From: CAYNTC01 sp964432925 | Lineage (GTDB): Bacteria; Planctomycetota; Phycisphaerae; Sedimentisphaerales; Anaerobacaceae | DNA: 12,929 nucleotides | NCBI GenBank assembly: GCA_964432925.1 | Contig: CAYSPM010000078.1 | Location: 1 to 12,929, forward strand | Reading direction: 5' to 3' | Shown: positions 1 to 7,550 of the stretch, piece by piece | Layout: each line of letters begins with the position of its first letter | How positions within the stretch are numbered: position 1 is the stretch's first letter | Notes under the pieces: model-generated | What the model saw: the letters and a program-made list of their open reading frames with translations, nothing else | What the model was told of the DNA's origin: nothing | The model's database searches: none | Position numbers and translations under genes: made by a program

Positions 1-518
1 TGTTCTTATTGAATAATATCGGATAAAAAGCTCCTCACCTTGTTTTAGTTCGCCCTGATAATCGTCAGGTTTACAACAAATCTGTCTGACGGTTTACTTA
101 GTACCAATAATTAAAAACGTCTTTTTAGCTGTTTATTCTTATGTGTCCGAGAACTTCATACGCTCAGTGGTAAACAGCTTCCGTGAATATCTGTATGTGT
201 CTGCCCGACCCCCTTGCCAGAGCTAAACCGACCCACCTCTCTGCCTATTTCACAAGAAATGCTCGAAAGGGCCTCTATAACTACATTATAGCGACTTGCC
301 CCGTTCAATGCCAGAGAAACCCAAGCACTCCGCGACTCAGATGCTTTTATGTCTGCCTCTACTACATTATGACAATTGAATTTGTGGGTAGATGCGTTTC
401 AAATTTGATGTGGAATTCAACAGCCCAGCCTCTAAAATTGGATCCATTGAAGTATTGTCTGTATTAAGACAACAATCTTTCAAAAGCACAAGGATACGCT
501 GCTCTGTTTATCCGTCCA
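1..518. other. Gene-free left edge with small inverted repeats
   Basis: I see no credible coding region on either strand. The longest open stretch (183-467, GTG start) gives a Cys/Tyr-rich product unlike a real protein and has no ribosome binding site. Two small inverted repeats are visible: AGCTGTTTA at 127-135 with TAAACAGCT at 171-179 (perfect 9-bp arms, 35-nt spacer), and CTATAA at 275-280 with TTATAG at 286-291. Neither has a T-run that would make it a clear terminator. The segment is bounded on the right by the stop codon of the small minus-strand gene. Confidence 0.5.
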
Positions 519-704
519 TCAGCAACTTTTGGTTGTACCCCTGCCAGCCTTTTTTTTGATTCGTTCATCCAGCCGTTGCAGCAGCACGCCTTGCAGCCTG
601 TGCAGTTCCAATAGATACTCTATGTACTGCTTTGCGCTCGTTTCCTTTCTTACGTCACGTCCTTGCAAACTTGACTTTCTGCCTTTCTTCTTATTCTTGG
701 CCAT
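519..704 (-). CDS. Small very basic hypothetical protein (61 aa)
   Basis: I do not recognise this family. The product starts MAKNKKKGRK, has a predicted amphipathic or coiled-coil helix in the middle (about residues 22-50, including YIEYLLELHRLQGVLLQRL), and ends in another basic segment with a C-terminal Cys. Both ends are rich in Lys and Arg, which would suit nucleic-acid or acidic-partner binding; that is inference. An ATG at 728 is in frame, but the strong Shine-Dalgarno AAGGAGG lies just inside it and upstream of the ATG at 704, so 704 is the preferred start. A near-consensus promoter lies at 780-807. The gene is divergent from the S24-type regulator at 823, so that regulator is the obvious candidate to control it. 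It could be a small DNA-binding, antirepressor-like or structural protein; nothing in the sequence decides. Confidence 0.6.
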   Translation of the reverse strand: MAKNKKKGRKSSLQGRDVRKETSAKQYIEYLLELHRLQGVLLQRLDERIKKKAGRGTTKSC

Positions 705-721
705 TTTTCCTGACTCCCTCC

Positions 722-750
722 TTGACATAAGACTTACTGTACATTAAATT
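722..750 (+). promoter_or_regulatory. Candidate promoter for the S24-type regulator
   Basis: A perfect -35 box TTGACA (722-727) is followed, after 17 bp, by TAAATT (745-750), which matches the -10 consensus at 4 of 6 positions. Transcription would start near 757 and reach the regulator ATG at 823. The -35 box overlaps the 5' end of the opposing small gene, so the two promoters would face each other with overlapping start regions. An alternative -10-like TATAAC at 762-767 has no good -35. No strong ribosome binding site precedes 823. Confidence 0.35.
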
Positions 751-769
751 TACTGCCCAAGTATAACCT

Positions 770-799
770 ATTCGCGTCAATTATACTACAATTGCGAAT
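770..799. promoter_or_regulatory. Inverted repeat overlapping the small-gene promoter (candidate operator)
   Basis: ATTCGC (770-775) and GCGAAT (794-799) form perfect 6-bp arms separated by 18 bp. The right arm lies in the -35/-10 spacer of the minus-strand promoter and the left arm falls at its predicted start site. A dimeric repressor bound here would block that promoter. Phage CI and LexA proteins often bind such sites next to their own genes. Six-bp arms are short, so only the placement makes this persuasive. Confidence 0.45.
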
Positions 800-807
800 T
801 ATGTCAA
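780..807 (-). promoter_or_regulatory. Near-perfect sigma70-type promoter of the small basic gene
   Basis: Read on the minus strand, the sequence has a perfect TTGACA (807-802), a 16-bp spacer and a perfect TATAAT (785-780). Transcription should begin near 773, giving a leader of about 70 nt before the ATG at 704. It is the closest match to consensus that I found in the window, which is unusual for such a small unknown gene and typical of a promoter that needs a tight repressor. Confidence 0.7.
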
Positions 808-822
808 GATGGATTCTCGCTC

Positions 823-1794
823 ATGCGAAAAATAATTTACAATTTCGACACAAATGCGTTGATTGAGCGAGTTAAGGAACTACGTCAGCAGTATACAGGC
901 GATAGAGGTAAAAGTGCCTTTGCTAAAGCATTGGGCATAAGTCCTTCTACATACAACTATTACGAAAGTACCCGAGTTCCACCAATCGATATTCTGTTAA
1001 GAATCGCGGAGGTTACAGGGGCTGATCTTAAATGGCTGATGACCGGCCATAAAAGCGAAAAAAATTTCGCATTTGGGCGAAATCGCGAGGTTTTTGAAAA
1101 GGTGGATGCTTTGCTCACAAATAGTCCAGATATGAACGAGGCGCTTCTGGCATTCATCGAGCTACTATGCGAAAAGAAGGGGCTTGAAAGCGAGCTTCGT
1201 ACAAAAGCTGGATCAAGCCCTGCGGAACAGGCTGGCTGGATACCGGTGTTGGGACAAACAGCCGCAGGAATAGTGCACGTTTGGGCTGAGACAATCCGGT
1301 CTAAGCCGGAGCAAGCTATTACGAAGCTCAGTGAGCTTACGCGGAAGCACACCGGCAAAACAATAGTCGCCTCTGCCAACCTAATGGTGTCGGTCGATTT
1401 GCAAAGACGGTCTTTGGTCCAAGACCTCAAGGAACATCACGTCAGTCTTATAAAGGTAAGCGGGCAGGAGTACGAGGAAATTGTTGAATTTGTTCAATGC
1501 CAGGAGCTTCGCAACCTATTTCCAGACAGTTTTGCACTGCGGATAGACGGTGACAGCATGTCACCGAGGATTAACGACGGCGACATAGTAATATTAAGTC
1601 CATCAATACCGGCTGTGCAAGGTCAAATAGCTATAGCTTGTATCGTAAATCAAATAGGCGTAACTTGCAAACTCATCAGAACCGCGCAAGAGCATGTTCA
1701 CCTAATACCAATAAATGAAAGATACGAAACGAAAATCATACCCAAGAAGGATTTACTCTGGGCTCTGGCTGTCCTTTGCCATATAACTGTCTGA
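823..1794 (+). CDS. XRE-family transcriptional repressor with C-terminal S24 (LexA/CI-like) peptidase domain
   Basis: This 323-residue protein has an N-terminal helix-turn-helix (about residues 12-75, including FAKALGISPSTYNYYE) and a C-terminal S24 domain (about 137-323). In LexA and CI repressors, RecA-stimulated self-cleavage at an Ala-Gly bond uses a Ser/Lys pair. The equivalents are visible: IPVLGQTAAG with Ala148-Gly149, Ser245 in DGDSMSP, and Lys283 in VTCKLIR. The Ser-Lys spacing of 38 is close to the 37 of E. coli LexA. The Ala-Gly to Ser spacing is about 96 residues instead of about 35, so roughly 60 extra residues sit between the cleavage segment and the nucleophile. The protein is likely a damage- or signal-responsive repressor of the divergent small gene and of itself. 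The ATG at 823 has only a weak ribosome binding site. Family call strong; cleavage activity inferred. Confidence 0.88.
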   Translation: MRKIIYNFDTNALIERVKELRQQYTGDRGKSAFAKALGISPSTYNYYESTRVPPIDILLRIAEVTGADLKWLMTGHKSEKNFAFGRNREVFEKVDALLTNSPDMNEALLAFIELLCEKKGLESELRTKAGSSPAEQAGWIPVLGQTAAGIVHVWAETIRSKPEQAITKLSELTRKHTGKTIVASANLMVSVDLQRRSLVQDLKEHHVSLIKVSGQEYEEIVEFVQCQELRNLFPDSFALRIDGDSMSPRINDGDIVILSPSIPAVQGQIAIACIVNQIGVTCKLIRTAQEHVHLIPINERYETKIIPKKDLLWALAVLCHITV

Positions 1795-2236
1795 GTATCA
1801 GAAGGTTTGATCTCCGGCTTACTTTTCTGCACTTTGAGATGGGAGAGACCTTCGCACGCTCTTTAGACTCAAATTTTTCGCCCATGCGGAGATTACCATT
1901 TAGCAATAATAAGACAAGTTTGACGTAATCGGCTCAAAAATTGTGAAAATTTCAAGCAAAGGGATTTCCCTGAGCAACTATCCCTAAATTTAATAGTCCT
2001 ATATTTTTTGGGTTTTTATTTCAGTTACGAGGACTCGTGGTTCCAATGCCCGCATAAACACAAAAATTTATTTGTTAATGATAGGTCTACAATTTCGTGG
2101 GTACTTGGGCAGGCCGCATTTGTCTTGATTTGAGGATATAAATTAGCTTATAATGTATCTGGTGGAGATAGAGCACTTAGGTCAATGGAATGGGACCAAT
2201 ATTTGCACGACTTATTAGTTTGGTTTTATCGTGTAG
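1795..2236. other. Intergenic region with an imperfect stem-loop and the parA promoter
   Basis: No gene is seen in this 440-bp region. Just after the regulator stop there is an imperfect stem: GAAGGT (1801-1806) plus TCTCC (1811-1815) pair with GGAGA (1842-1846) plus ACCTTC (1848-1853), giving 11 pairs interrupted by a small internal loop. It lacks a T-run, so it is not a classical intrinsic terminator, but it could protect the transcript end or act as a protein site. The middle is AT-rich. The right end holds the promoter described separately. Confidence 0.4.
2125..2154 (+). promoter_or_regulatory. Promoter of the parA gene
   Basis: A perfect TATAAT (2149-2154) lies 18 bp downstream of TTGATT (2125-2130, 4 of 6 matches to the -35 consensus). 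Transcription would begin near 2161, giving a leader of about 76 nt before the ATG at 2237. Its presence shows that parA need not be co-transcribed with the regulator 440 bp upstream. Confidence 0.5.
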
Positions 2237-3046
2237 ATGCGGACCATTACGATAGCTAATCAGAAAGGCGGTTGTGGCAAAACGACAACTGCCATAAATA
2301 TTGCCGCGGCTTTAGCTGCGATGGGCAACCGGGTCTTACTGGTGGACCTCGACCCACAAGCGCACGCGACTCTGGGATTGGGGTACAATCCCAACGGCCC
2401 ACACAAGAGCTTATATCATGTCCTAACCAATCCTTTTGTTTCGCTGTCGGCGACAATAGAGCATACATCGTTTGGTCTGCTCGAACTGGCTCCGAGCAAT
2501 ATACTACTCGGAGGAGTTGAACTGGAACTTCAGCACCTTCTGGGAAAAGAACTGGTTCTTGGTGAGCAACTTCGATCAGTCGAAGATAGATACGATATAT
2601 GCGTTATCGATTGCGGGCCGACACTGAACCTACTAATGATAAACGCGCTTGTAGCCAGCACAGCGGTTGTTATCCCTGTTCAAGTGCACTTTTTTGCACT
2701 GGACGGGCTAAGGCGGCTGCTTCAGACAATCAGCTTGCTAAGAGAACGTTTTTACCCCTGCTCGGTTCGGACTTTGGGGCTATTGCTGACTTTTGTAGAC
2801 AGCAGAACAAGATTAAGTAGGCGAATAGAAGGCGGTGTGAGGGAACTTTTCGGGTACATGGTTTTTGATACTGTGATTCACAGGAATATCACCCTTGCTG
2901 AAGCTCCAAGCATGGGCGAGCCAATCATAATTTATGCCCCCCAAAGCAGAGGAGCAGTTGAATATAGAGCCCTTGCCGATGAAACACTGGTAAGACTTCG
3001 AGCGCAAGAATTTGAAGATCCTTCAATACGATGGGGGACTGAATAA
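2237..3046 (+). CDS. parA: Orphan ParA/Soj-family ATPase
   Basis: This is a complete 269-residue ParA-type ATPase. ParA proteins dimerise on ATP, bind DNA non-specifically and move or position plasmids, chromosomes or protein clusters, usually stimulated by a ParB-like partner. Visible motifs are the deviant Walker A KGGCGKTT (residues 10-17, signature Lys10 and P-loop Lys15), Walker A' DLDPQAHAT (37-45), and Walker B VIDCGP (123-128). PVQVHFFALDGL (147-158) matches the ParA signature block, with His where Glu is common. There is no long N-terminal DNA-binding extension, so it belongs to the short Soj/chromosomal-like type. The start is fixed by the conserved MRTITIANQKGG opening, although no clear ribosome binding site precedes it. 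No parB-like gene follows; the next gene, pckG, is convergent. It may act with a distant partner or position a non-DNA cargo. Confidence 0.87.
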   Translation: MRTITIANQKGGCGKTTTAINIAAALAAMGNRVLLVDLDPQAHATLGLGYNPNGPHKSLYHVLTNPFVSLSATIEHTSFGLLELAPSNILLGGVELELQHLLGKELVLGEQLRSVEDRYDICVIDCGPTLNLLMINALVASTAVVIPVQVHFFALDGLRRLLQTISLLRERFYPCSVRTLGLLLTFVDSRTRLSRRIEGGVRELFGYMVFDTVIHRNITLAEAPSMGEPIIIYAPQSRGAVEYRALADETLVRLRAQEFEDPSIRWGTE

Positions 3047-3230
3047 ATCCTATCGGGCATTCTTGACAGTGGATAAGATCGCACCAGGAACCTATCAGCC
3101 ACAAGTTTTTATCTTTTTGCAAAGTTGTGCTTTAACTTCGGCTTTACAGTTCGTCTTGTAACGTATTCGGCGGCGAAATTTCCGAGGATCACCGAGGAAA
3201 TCATATCCTGTTTACAAAGCATAGTTTCGC
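3047..3230. other. Convergent intergenic region between parA and pckG
   Basis: Both flanking genes end here. I see no clean intrinsic terminator. The nearest structure is TTTCC/GGAAA flanking two direct copies of CCGAGGA around 3179-3201, which is weak and not followed by a long T-run in either direction. Confidence 0.4.
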
Positions 3231-5111
3231 TTAGTGAGTATCTAAATCAAACGGCGATATGTAATCGCCGTGTTTGTCGGCAGCCGATTTTAGCCGATTG
3301 CGAACCTCGGCGAACGTATCGAAAAGAATTTTAGGTGTGTCCGAAACCTTTTGCTTATAGATTTTCTCTACGCGGTCGAGCTTGGCGAGGTTCTCAGGGA
3401 TACGAATCGTAAACTGCCGGACGTAATCGTCCTGAGTATATTGGTTATTAAGATGCTCCTTGAATAGCTTGCTCAGATCTTTATATTTCGGTATCACACC
3501 GGTAGGTGTCTCTATCCCGTCGACATTGCCATTTACGCGGAGCTCAGCCCACAAAATCCAGACGAGCTTGTCGGCCATGCCATTTAGGTATTTGCCGTTT
3601 TTGTCCCTGAGGAAGTAATTGACCGAGAAAATAAATTGTGGTTTTTCAACGCCTTTGGCAAAGTCGAGATTATTCTGAATATACTTGCCAAGCGGGATAG
3701 CGAGAAAATCGAGATTGGACATCAGATTAAAAGTACGAACACCCTCTTTGCCCAGCGTTGCCGAAGTAGTTTCAGACTCCAGTGACGCGCCTTTTATAAT
3801 GATGCCTTCCGTCCAGTTAAAGGCCTGCTCAACAGGCACCCAAGTATCGCTGTCGCGTCCGCCATATATGACACCACCTACCGGCACGCCTTGCGGATCG
3901 TCGATGTGTGGGTCACGATTGCTGAGGTCAGCGATATTCAGGCAATAGCGTGCGTTTTTGTGCGATGCGGTAATTTCGTTGCCTTCGGTATCGGTTTTCC
4001 CTTTGTTCCATTTGCCCGAGTGATTCGTTCCTTCGGTCGGTAGCTCCGTACCCATTCCCAGCCAACGGGGCTTTTTATTCTCGTCTATCAGGACATTGGA
4101 AAAGATTACTTCGCACGGGCTTGTAAGGGCCTCATAAATAATAGGGTCATCCTTGGGTTTGACATCACGGATGATGCCAAAGATGCCTTTTTCAACGTTT
4201 ACGCAGCGCATCTGGCCGTTCTTCTTGCGAAGGTAAGCTATGTCGTCACCAATGATGGTTTGTCCTGACAGCATTGAAGTTGAAGTCTTGCCACAAGCTG
4301 ACGGGAAAGCACCGGTAAAGTACGTGACTCGGCCACCAGGGCCATGGGCGCCGAGGACAAACATGTGCTCGGCCAACCAGCCTTGCTTGGAGGCTCTGTT
4401 GATAGCAAGCCGCAATGCCAATTTTTTCAGGCCTATCGTATTGCCGCCATACTGGGTGTTGACGCTATAAACAATATTCTCTTGCAGATCAATGTAAACA
4501 CGACGTTTGTCGATGTTTTTGCTTACGGCGTTTTCAAGCTCACCTTCGGAATGGAGGAATCTGAAGAAATCAGGTGAGCTTCCGATTTTCTTGAACTGCT
4601 CATATCCGGAGCGATACAGAATAATCTCGCTGTGAGCGACGTAGGGCGAATCTGTTATTTGCGCGCACGGGATAGAAAACTCAGAATCAAGTGGCCCAAG
4701 GCAGAAAAAGCAGACGAGCATTTCCCGGCCAACCATTGAATCTTTTAGAAACGAGCGGACTTCTGGAACGCCACTTTCTTTATCAATTGAGTTTAAAGTT
4801 GCACCGAGGTCTGAGCCTGCCGGCAGCAAATACTTAGTTCTGGCCTTATCACGAGCCTGGTCATAGTAGCCGTCAAAGTGACAGGTATGGCCTGATATAT
4901 CAAGCGCTATTTCCTCGCCATTGTCGATCGCCAGCTTGCGTATGTAGTCCATATCTTCGGTTGCGTCAGTACAAACGAAGACAGAATCTGGCTTGGCAAG
5001 TTCGATTGCGTCAGCTATGAACTGATGCAACTTAGGATTGTTCGGGGCCATAAGCCTGTCGTAGTTCTCTTTTGTCAGTTTTTCTTTCAGCAGTTTGTTA
5101 ATATCATCCAT
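3231..5111 (-). CDS. pckG: Phosphoenolpyruvate carboxykinase (GTP)
   Basis: This 626-residue protein has the usual length of GTP-dependent PEP carboxykinases. The enzyme interconverts oxaloacetate plus GTP with phosphoenolpyruvate plus GDP and CO2. It serves gluconeogenesis or, in some anaerobes, the reverse carboxylating direction. Landmarks are the substrate-binding stretch around CAQITDSPYVAHSE (149-162), the P-loop GAFPSACGKTS (267-277) with the reactive Cys273 and Lys275 typical of the GTP class, the metal-binding kinase-2 motif IGDD (287-290), YGGRDSDTWVPV (416-427) and the guanine-pocket region starting FNWTEG (431-436). The ATG at 5111 has only a weak GGTGAT-like ribosome binding site, but the start fits the family. 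A strong promoter lies at 5165-5193. The gene stands alone, convergent with parA. With KorB nearby it fits anaerobic central carbon metabolism. No missing residues noticed. Confidence 0.96.
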   Translation of the reverse strand: MDDINKLLKEKLTKENYDRLMAPNNPKLHQFIADAIELAKPDSVFVCTDATEDMDYIRKLAIDNGEEIALDISGHTCHFDGYYDQARDKARTKYLLPAGSDLGATLNSIDKESGVPEVRSFLKDSMVGREMLVCFFCLGPLDSEFSIPCAQITDSPYVAHSEIILYRSGYEQFKKIGSSPDFFRFLHSEGELENAVSKNIDKRRVYIDLQENIVYSVNTQYGGNTIGLKKLALRLAINRASKQGWLAEHMFVLGAHGPGGRVTYFTGAFPSACGKTSTSMLSGQTIIGDDIAYLRKKNGQMRCVNVEKGIFGIIRDVKPKDDPIIYEALTSPCEVIFSNVLIDENKKPRWLGMGTELPTEGTNHSGKWNKGKTDTEGNEITASHKNARYCLNIADLSNRDPHIDDPQGVPVGGVIYGGRDSDTWVPVEQAFNWTEGIIIKGASLESETTSATLGKEGVRTFNLMSNLDFLAIPLGKYIQNNLDFAKGVEKPQFIFSVNYFLRDKNGKYLNGMADKLVWILWAELRVNGNVDGIETPTGVIPKYKDLSKLFKEHLNNQYTQDDYVRQFTIRIPENLAKLDRVEKIYKQKVSDTPKILFDTFAEVRNRLKSAADKHGDYISPFDLDTH

Positions 5112-5164
5112 ACTTCAAACATCACCGTTTTTTCTTGTCAATTTAGTTCAAAAAAAGCCGAGGG

Positions 5165-5193
5165 ATTGTAGCGATGCCACTAAACTATGTCAA
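5165..5193 (-). promoter_or_regulatory. Promoter of pckG
   Basis: On the minus strand a perfect TTGACA (5193-5188) is followed by a 17-bp spacer and TACAAT (5170-5165, 5 of 6 matches). The predicted start near 5158 gives a leader of about 47 nt before the ATG at 5111. No riboswitch-like structure is apparent in this short leader. Confidence 0.65.
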
Positions 5194-5530
5194 ATTGTTT
5201 TTCAGAAGGTGTTGGGATGTCCAAGGAACATCACGTAAGAAACCATAATCTGGAGAATTTGCTCATTTTATTTACAGCCATCATATTAAAATTAGCCATC
5301 TCGGACAATGGAAAGCAATAACACCACTTGAGTACCGTAACTACCGTTATCCAGAGTAATTAGACCAACTGCTTGCACGTAATGACGAATTTTTTTTTAC
5401 AAAATGAGGTCGCATCTGAAGCATTTTTTTACGAAAATAATAATGGTATATTATAATAATGGTAGGATTGTGTACTTTGTGAATATCACGTAGGGCCAAT
5501 TAAATACTAACAAATACAAGGAACATCATT
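5194..5530. other. Divergent intergenic region between pckG and the prepilin-like gene
   Basis: No gene is seen. It holds AT-rich upstream sequence for the prepilin-like gene: a -10-like TATAAT at 5452-5457 (no good -35) inside a short direct repeat of ATAATAATGGTA, with a start predicted near 5464. The ribosome binding site AAGGA (5518-5522) lies 8 nt before the ATG at 5531. Confidence 0.35.
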
Positions 5531-5968
5531 ATGGATAAGCGAAAAGGGTTTACATTAATAGAGCTTTTGGTTGTGATTGCCATCATTGCATTGTTGGTGG
5601 CGATATTAATGCCGGCACTGCAAAGGGCTAAGAAACAGGCAAGAGCAGTTGCCTGTCAGTCGAAACTACATCAGTGGTCTCTTATATTTGCGATGTATAC
5701 AGGCGACAACAATGGCTATTTCCACGATAGACCTTTCGGAGCCAACTACGAAAAGATGTGGCCGACACTCCTTGAACCATATTATAACGATCCAATGTTG
5801 CGCTGCTGTCCGTCGGCTGAGAACCCCGATCGCAACACAGGTCCATTTGGCACGTGGGGTTGGCAGGGGCCGGCTGACCCAAGCTGGGGCTGGGGTGGTA
5901 GCTGGATGCCAGAGGAGGGTTTATTCGGTAGCTATGGTATAAGTCGCTACGTTCTGAACAAACAGGGC
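5531..5968 (+). CDS. Prepilin-type cleavage/methylation domain protein (3' end lost in gap)
   Basis: The first 146 residues are present before the N run. The N-terminus is a type IV prepilin/type II secretion pseudopilin signal: basic MDKRKG, a prepilin peptidase site after Gly6, Phe7 as the residue to be methylated, Glu11 at +5, then a hydrophobic helix to about residue 30 (TLIELLVVIAIIALLVAIL). It continues MPALQRAKKQAR, a form very common in Planctomycetota, where such proteins occur in large numbers. The rest (residues 50-146) is an exported Trp/Gly-rich domain with WGWQGP and SWGWGGSW and a CC pair at 102-103; its role is not known to me. A good AAGGA ribosome binding site precedes the start. 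No pilus-assembly genes are nearby, so it may be a stand-alone surface protein using the general prepilin export route. Usual family lengths suggest that roughly half the gene is missing. Confidence 0.85.
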
Positions 5969-6068
5969 NNNNNNNNNNNNNNNNNNNNNNNNNNNNNNNN
6001 NNNNNNNNNNNNNNNNNNNNNNNNNNNNNNNNNNNNNNNNNNNNNNNNNNNNNNNNNNNNNNNNNNNN
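5969..6068. other. Scaffold gap 1 (100 N)
   Basis: Exactly 100 N. A plus-strand prepilin-like gene enters from the left, and the 3' end of minus-strand dapB enters from the right. The two genes are convergent, so the true sequence should hold both stop codons. A placeholder length is likely because a prepilin protein of usual size would need more than 100 bp here. Confidence 0.95.
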
Positions 6069-6846
6069 CGGCCATTGAATACAAACCCGGCTTTTTATCA
6101 ACCAGCCATTTTGCTGCTCGTATAGCGCCACCTGCGAAGGTGTCTCTGCTGTGAGCAGTGTGATTGAGTGTAACCGTTTCTCCGGGTGCGCTAAAGATAA
6201 CTGAATGTACGCCTGTGATGTCACCTGCTCGAATGGCGTGCATCCCAATAGTTGCTTTTTCGCGCAACGCATTCTTTCCAATTCTGCCGTGAATGAGAGC
6301 TCCAGGAAAATCCCAGCCTGTTGTTTTGCAGATATTTTCAGCTAATGTAAGAGCGCTGCCGCTTGGAGCATCTTTTTTGAAGCGATGGTGTTGTTCAATT
6401 ATCTCAATATCGTACTCTTGGCCCAGTATCTTTGCGACCTTACCGACTAGATTGAATAGAACGTTCATTCCGACGCTCATATTTGTACCGTATATAATCG
6501 GCGTCTTCTTCGAGGCGGTTTTGATTTTTTGTAGCTGCTGGTCACTTAAGCCTGTGGTACCCAGAATGAGTGCTATACGGTTGGCACCGCAAAAGTCAAT
6601 CGTTCTATCTGCCGTTTGTGAAGTTGAAAAGTCTATAGCAACATCAGCACTACCCGGAAAGTTGTCGCTGATCTTCACATCAATAGGGCCGATACCCGCT
6701 ACCAGGCCTGCATCTTTGCCGTGGTCGGGATGACCATTTCTTTCAACGGCCCCAACAATATCGAACTGTCCGGATTCGACAGCCAATGCGAGTATGCGTT
6801 TACCCATTCGCCCTGCAGCGCCGATAACTATCAGTCTCGATCCCAT
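6069..6846 (-). CDS. dapB: 4-hydroxy-tetrahydrodipicolinate reductase (last few codons in gap)
   Basis: DapB reduces 4-hydroxy-tetrahydrodipicolinate with NAD(P)H in the lysine/diaminopimelate pathway, supplying both lysine and cell-wall diaminopimelate. 259 residues are visible. They show the nucleotide-binding loop IGAAGRMG (8-15), GTTG (96-99), TNMSVGMN (121-128) and the catalytic segment HHRFKKDAPSGSA (153-165), with His153/His154 and Lys157 aligning to H159/H160 and K163 of the E. coli enzyme. The sequence reaches KKPGLYSMA, which in the family is followed by only a few residues, so very little is lost in the gap. An in-frame ATG lies at 6873, but AAGGAG sits 6 nt before the ATG at 6846, which also gives the canonical N-terminus. 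The EF-hand lipoprotein gene lies 148 bp upstream on the same strand and may share its transcript. Confidence 0.95.
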
Positions 6847-6994
6847 ACTAAGCTCCTTGAAAGCCTTCTTCAAGCAACCAGCTAAAATTACTCCGCGATG
6901 TTAGCAAACAAAAGGCGAGGATATATCTTTTAGCCCAACATCTTACGAACGAGCACTCTAAGCTCTTTCTATCCGGTGCTGTTGGCCCAGCCAA

Positions 6995-7342
6995 TCAGTA
7001 GACGGTCCGTCCGAGCGCATCTTCAAACCTCAAGACGTACTCGCGATAAAATACCTCCGCTTCGGAAGCACTGATCCGATGATTTCTGTCCATATCTGCG
7101 TCCCTGTAAAGAGGCAGCACTAGACGATCCGGCATAGGTGCTGTCGCTTCCGCACTATGGATTAAGAGGCTCTCCAACTTGGACATATACTCTTTCGCCC
7201 CGGCATCAACCGTGTAGCTTATAGTTCTGTCAAAAAATGTCTTAGGAATACCAGCATCGCCTCTTCTCCTTGATGTGTATTCAGATTCACAGCCACCTCC
7301 GATAAAGGCCAGGACAAACAAAGCTATAGCAGTAATTCTCAT
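6995..7342 (-). CDS. Small putative lipoprotein with one EF-hand loop
   Basis: This 115-residue protein begins with a hydrophobic signal (residues 2-17) ending FIGGGC, so Cys18 could be lipidated; Gly at -3 makes this a relaxed lipobox. Near the C-terminus, DMDRNHRISASE (83-94) fits the 12-residue EF-hand calcium loop: acidic or Asn at 1, 3 and 5, Ile at 8, Glu at 12. The usual Gly at 6 is replaced by His. A lone EF-hand in an exported planctomycete protein often serves calcium-dependent folding, as in dockerin-like modules, but no partner is evident. The start is well supported by AAGGAG 7 nt before the ATG and by a promoter at 7418-7446. I do not recognise the family beyond this. The dapB gene follows 148 bp downstream. 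Confidence 0.78.
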   Translation of the reverse strand: MRITAIALFVLAFIGGGCESEYTSRRRGDAGIPKTFFDRTISYTVDAGAKEYMSKLESLLIHSAEATAPMPDRLVLPLYRDADMDRNHRISASEAEVFYREYVLRFEDALGRTVY

Positions 7343-7417
7343 TTTTGCTCTCCTTTACACTCAATAGGAAAGAAGCTTATATATCTCGCACTGACAATAA
7401 AGCTAAAACGGCCCAAG

Positions 7418-7446
7418 ATTGTAGCCAGTGCACCAAGGTTCGTCAA
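7418..7446 (-). promoter_or_regulatory. Promoter of the EF-hand lipoprotein gene
   Basis: On the minus strand TTGACG (7446-7441, 5 of 6) is followed by a 17-bp spacer and TACAAT (7423-7418, 5 of 6). The predicted start is near 7411, leaving a leader of about 68 nt. The same pair of boxes and spacing is seen at pckG. Confidence 0.6.
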
Positions 7447-7550
7447 TTGAAACTGCTCTTTGTAACCTCAAAATTCTTCCATAATCCCAAGTTTTTAAAT
7501 TTCTTACGGATTATAAGACCAAAAATAAAGCCAGACAGCAAGATGCGATA

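Noticed and set aside
183..467. 94-codon plus-strand open frame at the left edge
   Set aside because: It starts with GTG, has no ribosome binding site, and its Cys- and Tyr-rich composition has no recognisable domain; most likely chance.
1056..1080. GCGAAA/TTTCGC palindrome as a second operator for the regulator
   Set aside because: It is inside the regulator's own coding sequence and A-rich; the resemblance to the upstream site is limited to the GCGAA core.
960..1430. 156-codon minus-strand open frame
   Set aside because: It lies wholly inside the well-supported S24 regulator on the other strand and has no family features.
1428..5236. 15-bp identical sequence CAAGGAACATCACGT at 1428-1442 and 5222-5236, with a 12-bp partial copy at 5517-5528
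   Set aside because: One copy is inside coding sequence and the surroundings differ. A single 15-bp match in 13 kb is not very unlikely by chance, and AAGGA near a start codon is simply a ribosome binding site.
5682..6281. 199-codon minus-strand open frame crossing gap 1
   Set aside because: It is a shadow of the prepilin-like gene and dapB joined through N bases.
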